Source of the DNA: Chthoniobacterales bacterium | GTDB taxonomy: Bacteria > Verrucomicrobiota > Verrucomicrobiia > Chthoniobacterales > UBA10450 | Reading direction: 5' to 3' | Assembly: GCA_013695925.1 (NCBI GenBank) | Contig: JACCZO010000093.1 | Span: 1-5,559 of the forward strand | Length of the DNA stretch: 5,559 nt | Shown here: piece by piece, positions 1 to 5,367 of the stretch | Numbering within the stretch: position 1 is the stretch's first letter | How the letters are laid out: the number at the start of each line of letters is the position of its first letter | Made by a program: the position numbers and the translations under genes | Notes under the pieces: generated by a model | Databases searched by the model: none | The model's input: the letters and a program-made list of their open reading frames with translations, nothing else | Told to the model about the DNA's origin: nothing

Positions 1-1
1 A

Positions 2-1348
2 AACGGCGACCAATGGATTCGCCTGCCGATCGCATACGATCTTGTTCAGCGCCGCTGGATGCACCTTAACGGGTCGTTCTTTTATCCCGACGGAAGCGAT
101 TACAAACAGCATGTCGCAGAGTGGAATTCGAACTGTGTCTTCTGTCATAACGTCAAGGCACAGCCTGGCTTTGACTGGGCGAAAAAATCGTGGAGCACCG
201 AGGTGGCTGAACTCGGGATTGCGTGTGGCGCCTGCCACGGGCCTGCCGGCGAGCACGCTCAGCAGGCGCTTTCACCGGTCACGCGCTATCGCTGGCATCT
301 GGATGACCCGGCCGCCCCACCAGTGGCGGTGATCAATCCGGCGAAGCTTGATTCCGACCGCTCCGCGATGATCTGCGGACATTGTCATGGACAACGGGTC
401 CCGGAGCCACGCGGGCGAATCCGGCCAATGATGAGCGATGGCGATCCCTATGACGCGGGAGAGAATCTGCTTGAGTTTTACCGCCCCGTGCAGCGCGACG
501 ATAAGATCGGCGAATTCAGTTTTGCTTCGCGTTTCTGGAAGGACGGCTCGCCTCGACTCACCGCCTATGAGTATCAAGGAATGACGGGCTCGAAATGTTT
601 TAAGGCAGGCCAACCCGGTCAACGCATCACCTGCATTTCATGCCACGAAATGCACGGCGGAGATCCGCGAGGTCAGCTGACCGAGAAAATGAAAACCAAT
701 GCCGCGTGCATCCAGTGTCACCAGCAATTTGCCACACCGGTAGAGCTGATCGCGCACACTAAACATTCCGCGGGATCGAGCGGAAGCCTCTGCTACAACT
801 GTCATATGCCGCAGATCGTCTACGGCGTGATGTCGGCGCATCGGACCCACGACATCACCATTCCGAGGCCTGATGAAACGGTGCGTTTCAACAAGCCAAA
901 CGCCTGCAATCAGTGCCATCTCGATTGGTCCGCAAACAGAGCGATCGCCGAGACGCGGCGTCTTTGGCCGAAAACGTATGCGGAGAGTGCGACCGGTGAC
1001 GAGCGCTTCGATGAACCAGAGGGCCAGCGTGCTCTCTTCGCAGGCGATGCGGTCATGCGAGCGCTAACCGCCGCCGCCATGACGCCCGCGACCGACGTTA
1101 GCGCTCCGTTGCTGTTGGAGGCAACACATGATCGGTATCCGATCGTGCGATATTTCGCGGCCAACGCGCTCGCGGCCGGCTATCCAGCTCTGCCGAAGCC
1201 CGATTACCTGGCTTCGGCAGAGGCGCGCGAGGCAACGTTACAAAGCTGGTATTCACACTGGCCGCCGGCAAGCTTGCGGGCGGCAAGAGAGGTTCGGCAG
1301 CGGCTGAGTGCCGGTCGCGTCGAGGTCGACGTCGAAGTTGGCGAATAA
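2..1348 (+). CDS. Multiheme c-type cytochrome, seven CXXCH motifs, 5' partial
   Basis: The frame is open from base 2 to the TAA at 1346-1348, so the gene begins left of the window. The Met at 59 is probably internal: the 19 codons before it read like normal protein and no ribosome site precedes it. Numbering from that Met, covalent heme motifs CXXCH lie at 26-30 (CVFCH), 56-60 (CGACH), 106-110 (CGHCH), 192-196 (CISCH), 217-221 (CIQCH), 245-249 (CYNCH) and 283-287 (CNQCH). Further His residues (H199, H233, H236, H261, H264) could be distal ligands. Such proteins are exported and matured outside the cytoplasm, so a signal peptide is expected in the missing part. Residues about 325-425 carry no heme motif; the stretch around LEATHDRYPIVRYFAANAL looks like a HEAT-type helical repeat, a layout known in cytochrome c554-like multiheme proteins. 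Electron transfer is the likely role. The partner and any catalytic activity cannot be read from the sequence. Confidence 0.9.
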   Translation, partial: NGDQWIRLPIAYDLVQRRWMHLNGSFFYPDGSDYKQHVAEWNSNCVFCHNVKAQPGFDWAKKSWSTEVAELGIACGACHGPAGEHAQQALSPVTRYRWHLDDPAAPPVAVINPAKLDSDRSAMICGHCHGQRVPEPRGRIRPMMSDGDPYDAGENLLEFYRPVQRDDKIGEFSFASRFWKDGSPRLTAYEYQGMTGSKCFKAGQPGQRITCISCHEMHGGDPRGQLTEKMKTNAACIQCHQQFATPVELIAHTKHSAGSSGSLCYNCHMPQIVYGVMSAHRTHDITIPRPDETVRFNKPNACNQCHLDWSANRAIAETRRLWPKTYAESATGDERFDEPEGQRALFAGDAVMRALTAAAMTPATDVSAPLLLEATHDRYPIVRYFAANALAAGYPALPKPDYLASAEAREATLQSWYSHWPPASLRAAREVRQRLSAGRVEVDVEVGE

Positions 1349-1384
1349 CGAGCAGCCGATTTCAACCACTTCTAATTTGAAAAA

Positions 1385-1795
1385 ATGAGCTCGCCTCCGC
1401 AGGAAACAGGATTAATTCGGCAGGGGTGGATTTCGCTGGCCGGATGGATCGTCTTTGGCCTCCTGATCGAAGGCTTGATCGGTTTTCGTTCGCCGGTTTT
1501 GCTGGATGATTCGATTCGGCGCGACATGTTTCGCCTGGCGCATGCTCACGGAACGTTACTGAACCTGGTGTTAATCGCGGCCGCGATCTGCGCCCGGCTC
1601 GATTTGATTCGTTTGGGACGGGTGACAGCGCTGGGATTACGCGCCGCCGTAGTGCTGTTACCGGGTGGTTTCCTGCTTGGCGGTATATGGCATTTCAAAG
1701 ACGACCCTGGCGTGGCCATCCTCCTTGTCCCAGTGGGCGCGCTGCTGCTACTGACGGCCGCGCTGCAAATAGGCTGCTCCGTTTGGCGACGATAA
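1385..1795 (+). CDS. Small four-helix integral membrane protein with HAHG motif
   Basis: This 136-residue protein begins at ATG 1385, 36 bases after the cytochrome stop, and may share its transcript. The start has no clear Shine-Dalgarno, only an A-rich run just before it. Four hydrophobic segments are visible, at about residues 14-34, 51-71, 80-103 and 109-132, with basic residues between and at the C-terminus (WRR), so it is an inner-membrane protein. The second helix opens with LAHAHGTLLN (H53, H55) and H103 lies at the end of the third. Paired membrane His residues recall heme or metal ligands, and the multiheme cytochrome next door makes a redox link plausible, but this is inference. I do not recognise a named family. 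In the +1 frame past its stop there is an open run to a TAA at 1854-1856, so a frameshift altering the C-terminus cannot be excluded. Confidence 0.8.
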   Translation: MSSPPQETGLIRQGWISLAGWIVFGLLIEGLIGFRSPVLLDDSIRRDMFRLAHAHGTLLNLVLIAAAICARLDLIRLGRVTALGLRAAVVLLPGGFLLGGIWHFKDDPGVAILLVPVGALLLLTAALQIGCSVWRR

Positions 1796-1850
1796 GGAAA
1801 CACTCGGTGCCCCCACGGTTGAAGCACTGGAGGCGCAGCATCAAGCGGTC

Positions 1851-1865
1851 GCCTAATCGTTAGGC
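1851..1865. repeat. Small inverted repeat at the convergent gene ends
   Basis: GCCTAA (1851-1856) and TTAGGC (1860-1865) form a perfect 6-base stem with a 3-base loop. The right arm contains the TAA stop of the minus-strand ABC ATPase gene. It sits where that gene meets the two plus-strand genes and could slow transcription from either side. No T-run follows on either strand, so it is not a standard intrinsic terminator. Confidence 0.45.
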
Positions 1866-2525
1866 AAGCAGACCGTCAACGATTCGCAGGGTGCGGTCGC
1901 CTCGCTGCGCGAGATTGTTGTCGTGCGTCACGACGACCATTGTCTTGTTCCGCTCCTTCGCCAGACCGAGGAGCAGGTCCATGATCGTGTCGCCCGTCCT
2001 GGAATCGAGGTTCCCGGTCGGTTCATCGGCAAAAATGATGTCGGGATCGTTCGTGAGCGCGCGGGCGATCGCAACCCGCTGCTGTTCGCCGCCGGAAAGC
2101 TCCGGCGGAAGGTGATTCAGGCGATCGCCGAGCCCCACTGCTTCCAGGCTTTGCGTGCAGGCTTCTCGCGACGTATGCCGTCCAATCATTCCCGGGAGCA
2201 TGACGTTCTCCAGCGCGGTCAGCTCCGGGAGAAGGAAATAGCCTTGGAAAACAAAACCCATCTTTTGGTTGCGCAGCTTGGCGAGCGACGACTCGCTGCC
2301 GCGGTAAAGCCTCCGCCCCTCAAACTTCACTTCGCCCGACTCCGGTCGCTCGAGGCCGGCGAGGGTGTAGAGCAAGGTTGTTTTCCCCGCGCCCGAGGCG
2401 CCGCAGAGAAAAATTGATTCTCCGTGCAGAACCTCGAGCGACACTCCGCGCAAGACCTCGATCCGGCGCGGACCGATCTGAAAAGAGCGGCGCAAATCGC
2501 GCGCGACGAGCTGTGGGTTGGACAT
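1860..2525 (-). CDS. ABC transporter ATP-binding protein, LolD/MacB type
   Basis: From ATG at 2525 the protein has 221 residues, a usual length for LolD/MacB-type ATPases. All nucleotide-binding motifs are present: Walker A GASGAGKT (42-49), Q-loop Q94 in FQGYFLLPELTALENV, signature LSGGEQQR (143-150), Walker B IIFADE (163-168), D-loop GNLD (171-174) and H-loop H201. The LLPE and TALENVMLP stretch after the Q-loop is typical of the family that powers lipoprotein release (LolCDE) or MacB/FtsX-like permeases, which use ATP to extract or move envelope substrates rather than import nutrients. The frame stays open to a TTG at 2564, giving 13 more residues, but homologues usually begin just before the LxxRDLRRSF-like stretch, so ATG 2525 is preferred. 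Neither start has a good ribosome site. No permease gene adjoins it: both flanks on this strand are unrelated. The exact substrate is therefore unknown, and lolD is only the closest resemblance. Confidence 0.93.
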   Translation of the reverse strand: MSNPQLVARDLRRSFQIGPRRIEVLRGVSLEVLHGESIFLCGASGAGKTTLLYTLAGLERPESGEVKFEGRRLYRGSESSLAKLRNQKMGFVFQGYFLLPELTALENVMLPGMIGRHTSREACTQSLEAVGLGDRLNHLPPELSGGEQQRVAIARALTNDPDIIFADEPTGNLDSRTGDTIMDLLLGLAKERNKTMVVVTHDNNLAQRGDRTLRIVDGLLA

Positions 2526-2611
2526 TGGGCTGGAAGCATTCGCCCAAGTGGGACGGGCTGGCAAGAGAGCTGGTGGACATCGTTGTCGCCGCGAAGGCTG
2601 TCCCGGTCGCG

Positions 2612-2640
2612 CAGTTGTAGCCGGGGACGCTGTCCCCGCT
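2612..2640. repeat. Palindromic interspersed element with GGGGAC core
   Basis: CGGGGAC (2622-2628) and GTCCCCG (2632-2638) form a perfect 7-base stem with loop GCT, preceded by TTGTAGC. The gap is non-coding. The form matches short palindromes scattered between genes in some large bacterial genomes; copy number elsewhere in this genome cannot be judged from the window. Confidence 0.55.
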
Positions 2641-2670
2641 CAAGCGTTTGCAAGGGCAGGATTGGGAATC

Positions 2671-2703
2671 GGCCGCAGATCGCCGCGCAAAGGCGGCTCC
2701 CAC
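2671..2703. repeat. REP-like palindromic element
   Basis: On the minus strand this reads GTGGGAGCCGCC, then TTTGCGCGGCGA. GCCGC (2682-2686) pairs with GCGGC (2693-2697) around a 6-base loop, and a second GCCGC at 2672-2676 can compete for the same arm. The GTGGGAGC head followed by a GC-rich stem resembles the REP elements of Pseudomonas and other genomes, which are usually moved by RAYT transposases. No such transposase lies in the window. Confidence 0.55.
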
Positions 2704-2719
2704 ATTTCCCACATTCGGA

Positions 2720-2762
2720 AAACAGAAACGCCGCCCGGGACCGAGGTCTCGACGCGGCGTTT
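2720..2762 (-). terminator. Intrinsic terminator of the peptidoglycan-binding protein gene
   Basis: AAACGCCGC (2726-2734) and GCGGCGTTT (2754-2762) form a perfect 9-base stem, and the enclosed bases can pair further (2736-2740 with 2747-2751). Read on the minus strand, the stem ends in GTTT and runs into CTGTTTTC, a T-rich tail. It begins 17 bases after the stop of the gene at 2780-3553, so it most likely ends that transcript. Confidence 0.7.
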
Positions 2763-2779
2763 AAGTAATCAGACCGTCG

Positions 2780-3553
2780 TTAGGCGAGACCGAGTGTGAC
2801 CAGGGTCGGCTCGTCGATCGCTTCGGTGATGACCAGGCCGTGATCCTGCTGGTAGGCCCCGAGGGCGGCGCGGGTCTGCGGTCCGATCAAGCCGTCGATC
2901 GCACCGCGATAATATCCCTCGTCGCGCAGGGCGAGCTGGACGTTCTCGATCACCTGTCCCGGAGCGAGGTTGTCGTAGCCGTAGATCGGCTCGCTGTAGA
3001 GGTAGGTATTGTAATATGGGCTGTAGCCGTAGGCTGGATACCAGTAATTGTTCCACCAATAATAATAGCCGCCTCCAAAAAGGACGAAGGTGGTGTTGTA
3101 ATTGCTGTGCCACCAGTTGCGATTGTGCGGGGTGCGAATGACGTTGCCCCGCGCCACATAGAAACTGTTGGGATTGAAGTTGCGATTCGCGCCCCGGTTC
3201 ACGTTGCGATTGCCGCTCCGGTTTTGCGTCACGGGCTGGTTTGAAGGCTGGACCCGGTTCCGGCCCTCCAATTGGGCCTCGCTCCGGACCGCCGACCGCT
3301 GGCTCGGGACGACCGTGCGCGAAACGCGGGAAATTGTGCGCTGAGTCGGCACCATCCGGCGCTGGGACTGTTGCTGCTGTGGCTGCCGAACCTGCGGACG
3401 CACGGCTGGTTTGGCCGGCCCGCCTTGCTGCGCGCGCGCCTCCGCGGCGGAATCCGCCTCGCGCCTGTTGTTTTTTCTCTCCTTGTCGTCGGCCTTCATC
3501 ACTTGCGCGCCGGAGAGCGAGAGAACGAGCGTGACTAGTAGTAATTTTTTCAT
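2780..3553 (-). CDS. Secreted peptidoglycan-binding domain protein with aromatic-rich middle
   Basis: The 257-residue protein starts at ATG 3553, with GAGG (3562-3565) 8 bases upstream. Residues 1-21 form a signal peptide: KK, then LLLVTLVLSLSGA, with likely cleavage after A21. There is no lipobox Cys. Residues 22-140 are basic, rich in Gln, Arg and Asn, and probably disordered. Residues 162-194 are extremely aromatic: 13 Tyr and 3 Trp in 33 residues, with YYYWW near the start. Residues 198-256 match a PG_binding_1 domain (IENVQLALRDEGYYRGAIDG, then IGPQTRAALGAYQQDHGL), a small three-helix fold that binds cell-wall glycans. No catalytic domain is seen. The protein is therefore probably periplasmic or envelope-attached, held by its C-terminal domain. 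The role of the aromatic stretch is unknown. The gene lies 57 bases after trmL on the same strand and may be read through from it, but it has its own ribosome site and terminator. Confidence 0.88.
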   Translation of the reverse strand: MKKLLLVTLVLSLSGAQVMKADDKERKNNRREADSAAEARAQQGGPAKPAVRPQVRQPQQQQSQRRMVPTQRTISRVSRTVVPSQRSAVRSEAQLEGRNRVQPSNQPVTQNRSGNRNVNRGANRNFNPNSFYVARGNVIRTPHNRNWWHSNYNTTFVLFGGGYYYWWNNYWYPAYGYSPYYNTYLYSEPIYGYDNLAPGQVIENVQLALRDEGYYRGAIDGLIGPQTRAALGAYQQDHGLVITEAIDEPTLVTLGLA

Positions 3554-3561
3554 ATTTCTTG

Positions 3562-3565
3562 CCTC
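3562..3565 (-). promoter_or_regulatory. Ribosome binding site of the peptidoglycan-binding protein gene
   Basis: GAGG on the minus strand stands 8 bases before ATG 3553. It supports this start, which also gives a complete signal peptide. Confidence 0.65.
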
Positions 3566-3610
3566 GGTTCTATTGGACAGGCGGTACCCCCCGATTATTC
3601 AAAGAACCCT

Positions 3611-4057
3611 TCAGCTCTGCTGCCGCACCGCCTCGAAAAGCACGATCGCGACTGCCGTTGCGAGATTCAGGCTGCGGGTACCGTGCATCGGGATGGTTAG
3701 CAAATGCTCCCGGTTCGCTTCCAGGACGCTCTCGGGAAGCCCCTTGGTTTCCCGCCCAAAGACGAGAAAGTCGCCTGGTTGAAACCGGACCGTGTGATAA
3801 GCCCGGTTGGATTTTGTCGTGAGATAGAAAAAACGCGCCTCCGGGTTTTGCGCCGACCGGAGCGCGCCTAACGAATCCCAGGAGCGCACGTCCACCTCGG
3901 CCCAGTAGTCAAGCCCGGCGCGTTTCAAGGTGCGATCGTCGATTGAAAACCCAAGCGGACCGACAAGATGCAAAGTTGAGCGAGTCGCGAGACAGAGCCG
4001 CCCGATGTTGCCGGTGTTCGGCGGAATCTCCGGCTCGACCAGGACGACGTTAAACAA
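3611..4057 (-). CDS. trmL: tRNA (cytidine(34)-2'-O)-methyltransferase TrmL
   Basis: This 148-residue SPOUT-class enzyme uses S-adenosylmethionine to methylate the ribose 2'-OH of the wobble base in certain leucine tRNAs; it acts as a dimer in the cytoplasm. Family marks in order: VEPEIPPNTGNIGRLC (7-22) with N14 and R20, GLDYW (48-52), FGRETKGLP (100-108) with E103, and IPM followed by RSLNLATAVAIVLFEA (128-143). The last two build the knotted cofactor site. The length is close to the usual 150-160. The start is TTG at 4057: an in-frame stop lies at 4076-4078, no ATG precedes the core, and TrmL proteins begin one or two residues before the N-V-V-L-V-E-P stretch, as here. No Shine-Dalgarno is seen, because a repeat (CACGGATTT type) runs up to and through the start codon. 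The neighbouring transaldolase is 210 bases upstream. Confidence 0.93.
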   Translation of the reverse strand: MFNVVLVEPEIPPNTGNIGRLCLATRSTLHLVGPLGFSIDDRTLKRAGLDYWAEVDVRSWDSLGALRSAQNPEARFFYLTTKSNRAYHTVRFQPGDFLVFGRETKGLPESVLEANREHLLTIPMHGTRSLNLATAVAIVLFEAVRQQS

Positions 4058-4094
4058 CGGATTTAACCACGGATTTCACTGATTACACAGATGT
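4053..4094. repeat. Degenerate 12-base and 9-base tandem repeat at the trmL start
   Basis: AACAACGGATTT (4053-4064) is followed at once by AACCACGGATTT (4065-4076), 11 of 12 bases alike. From 4068 three 9-base units follow: CACGGATTT, CACTGATTA, CACAGATGT. The same type of element recurs inverted at 4238-4263. The first copy contains the TTG start of trmL. Confidence 0.75.
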
Positions 4095-4140
4095 TCAAGT
4101 CTGTAGGATCGGTGCCATCCGTGCCGGAAAAATGACTTGA
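4095..4140. repeat. Inverted repeat with inner GGAT/ATCC stem
   Basis: TCAAGTC (4095-4101) pairs with GACTTGA (4134-4140), seven bases perfect. Inside, GGAT (4106-4109) can pair with ATCC (4117-4120), and ATCCGTGCC resembles the neighbouring ATCCGTG repeats. It looks like part of the same composite element. Confidence 0.5.
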
Positions 4141-4202
4141 GTAGGCGTTCAGATCAGTCCCCCGCTGCTACCTGCAAATTGCATGAAATATCAGGCTCGG
4201 AC

Positions 4203-4263
4203 TTAACCACGGATTTCGCACACCGGATCCTGACCATCAGTGAAATCCGTGTAATCCGTGGTG
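4203..4263. repeat. Inverted pair of CACGGATT-type repeats downstream of transaldolase
   Basis: CACGGATTTC (4208-4217) is the exact reverse complement of GAAATCCGTG (4242-4251), and ACCACGGATT (4206-4215) that of AATCCGTGGT (4253-4262). The left arm can thus pair with either of two tandem 9-base units on the right. The pair ends 4 bases before the transaldolase stop and could act as a transcript end or stabilising hairpin, but no T-run follows. Bases 4141-4202, between this and the previous repeat, hold no gene; I see only the small palindrome TGCAAATTGCA at 4173-4183. Confidence 0.75.
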
Positions 4264-4267
4264 AAAA

Positions 4268-5266
4268 TCAAGCCAATTTGCCCGCGACGAACTTCTCCAG
4301 CTTTACGATATCGGCCGCGAACTTACGGATGCCTTCGGCTGTTTTCTCGGTCGCCATGGCGTCGTCATTGAGCAAATAACGGAAGGTTTTTTCGTCCAGA
4401 TTCAGCTTCTTGACGTCGGCCTCTTTCGCCTTGGCCGGGTCGAGCTTCCGTTCGATCGGTTCGTCCGAGCTCGACAATTTCTCGAGCAGGTCGGGGCTGA
4501 TCGTCAGCAGGTCGCAGCCGGCCAGCTCGATAATCTGCCCGACGTTGCGGAAGCTCGCCCCCATCACCTCGGTCGGATAATTGAACTTCTTATAATAAGT
4601 GTAGATTTCCCCCACGGACTGCACGCCCGGATCCTCCGCACCGGAGTAATCGCGTTTGTTCGCGGCCTTGAACCAATCGTAAATCCGCCCAACAAACGGC
4701 GAGACGAGTTGCACTTTTGCTTCCGCACAACGCACCGCTTGCGGCAGCGAGAAGAGCAGCGTCAGGTTGCAATTGATCCCTTCCTTTTGCAGTTGTTCGG
4801 CCGCGTTGATGCCTTCCCAAGTGGAGGCGATTTTAATCAACACGCGTTTGCGATCGATCCCCCGCTTTTCGTAAAGCTCGATCAGTTGCCGTCCTTTCTT
4901 GATCGATCCCTCCGTATCGAAGGAAAGTCGCGCATCGGTTTCGGTCGAGACGCGGCCCGGAACGATCTCGAGAATTTCCGCGCCAAAAGCGACCAGAAGA
5001 TTGTCGATAATATCCTCGATCTGCGCCGCACCGCTGAATCCGCTGCTCTTGCGCTCCGCGATCACCTCCGTGAGCAGGTGCGCGTACTGTTCCTTCTGGG
5101 TCGCGGCAAAGATCAAGCTCGGATTAGTCGTCGCATCCTCCGGCTGAAACTCCCGGATCGATTCGAAGTCGCCCGTGTCTGCGACGACTTTGGTAAACTC
5201 CTTAAGTTGATCGAGCTGGCTGGTTTTGCTTCCGGATTTTTTTTCTTCGGCGACGGCGGTGGTCAT
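4268..5266 (-). CDS. tal: Transaldolase, TalB type
   Basis: The 332-residue enzyme moves a dihydroxyacetone unit from sedoheptulose 7-phosphate to glyceraldehyde 3-phosphate in the non-oxidative pentose phosphate pathway, in the cytoplasm. The Schiff-base lysine is K145 in VLIKIASTWEGINAA. Other active-site residues match E. coli TalB with a constant shift of 13: D30, N48 in ATTNPSLI, E109 in VSTETDARLS, N167 and T169 in NCNLTLLFS, S189 and R194 in LVSPFVGRI. Length is close to the usual 317 plus a short N-terminal extension, so this is the classic long form. The start ATG 5266 has AGGA (5274-5277) 7 bases upstream. The gene appears single: repeats follow it and a divergent gene precedes it. 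A TTGTGA/TAGGAT promoter-like pair with 17-base spacing overlaps the ribosome site. Confidence 0.97.
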   Translation of the reverse strand: MTTAVAEEKKSGSKTSQLDQLKEFTKVVADTGDFESIREFQPEDATTNPSLIFAATQKEQYAHLLTEVIAERKSSGFSGAAQIEDIIDNLLVAFGAEILEIVPGRVSTETDARLSFDTEGSIKKGRQLIELYEKRGIDRKRVLIKIASTWEGINAAEQLQKEGINCNLTLLFSLPQAVRCAEAKVQLVSPFVGRIYDWFKAANKRDYSGAEDPGVQSVGEIYTYYKKFNYPTEVMGASFRNVGQIIELAGCDLLTISPDLLEKLSSSDEPIERKLDPAKAKEADVKKLNLDEKTFRYLLNDDAMATEKTAEGIRKFAADIVKLEKFVAGKLA

Positions 5267-5273
5267 GGAAAAA

Positions 5274-5277
5274 TCCT
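5274..5277 (-). promoter_or_regulatory. Ribosome binding site of transaldolase
   Basis: AGGA on the minus strand stands 7 bases before ATG 5266 and supports that start. Confidence 0.6.
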
Positions 5278-5313
5278 ACGCCGCCAAGCCCGAAATCACA
5301 ACGTAGAAGTTCC

Positions 5314-5340
5314 GCGCGGCGGGTTGCTGCAACCCCGCGC
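5314..5340. repeat. Strong hairpin in the divergent intergenic region
   Basis: GCGCGG (5314-5319) pairs with CCGCGC (5335-5340), and GGTTG (5322-5326) with CAACC (5330-5334), closing a CTG loop; only CG at 5320-5321 is unpaired. On the plus strand it would lie in the leader of the gene at 5368, about 28 bases before its start. On the minus strand it lies upstream of transaldolase. It may be an interspersed palindrome or a regulatory hairpin; the window does not decide. Confidence 0.6.
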
Positions 5341-5356
5341 AAAAGCTAGATTCTCC

Positions 5357-5360
5357 GGAG
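5357..5360 (+). promoter_or_regulatory. Ribosome binding site of the gene at 5368
   Basis: GGAG stands 7 bases before ATG 5368. It is the main support for a real gene start here. Confidence 0.65.
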
Positions 5361-5367
5361 CAAAAAG

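Noticed and set aside
59..61. ATG at 59 as the true start of the cytochrome
   Set aside because: The frame is open and protein-like up to base 2, no ribosome site precedes it, and the signal peptide an exported cytochrome needs is missing.
2526..2564. Longer ABC ATPase starting at TTG 2564
   Set aside because: The 13 extra residues are not typical of the family, and no ribosome site favours TTG over ATG 2525.
2320..2712. Minus-strand frame of 130 codons overlapping the ABC gene start
   Set aside because: It overlaps the ATPase in another frame and the palindromic elements; composition is that of a shadow frame.
3566..3610. Promoter for the peptidoglycan-binding gene (TTGAAT on the minus strand)
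   Set aside because: No convincing -10 lies at a normal distance; the match is too weak to list.
4053..4263. Possible CRISPR array in the repeat-rich gap
   Set aside because: Repeats differ in length, orientation and sequence, spacing is irregular, and no cas gene is near.
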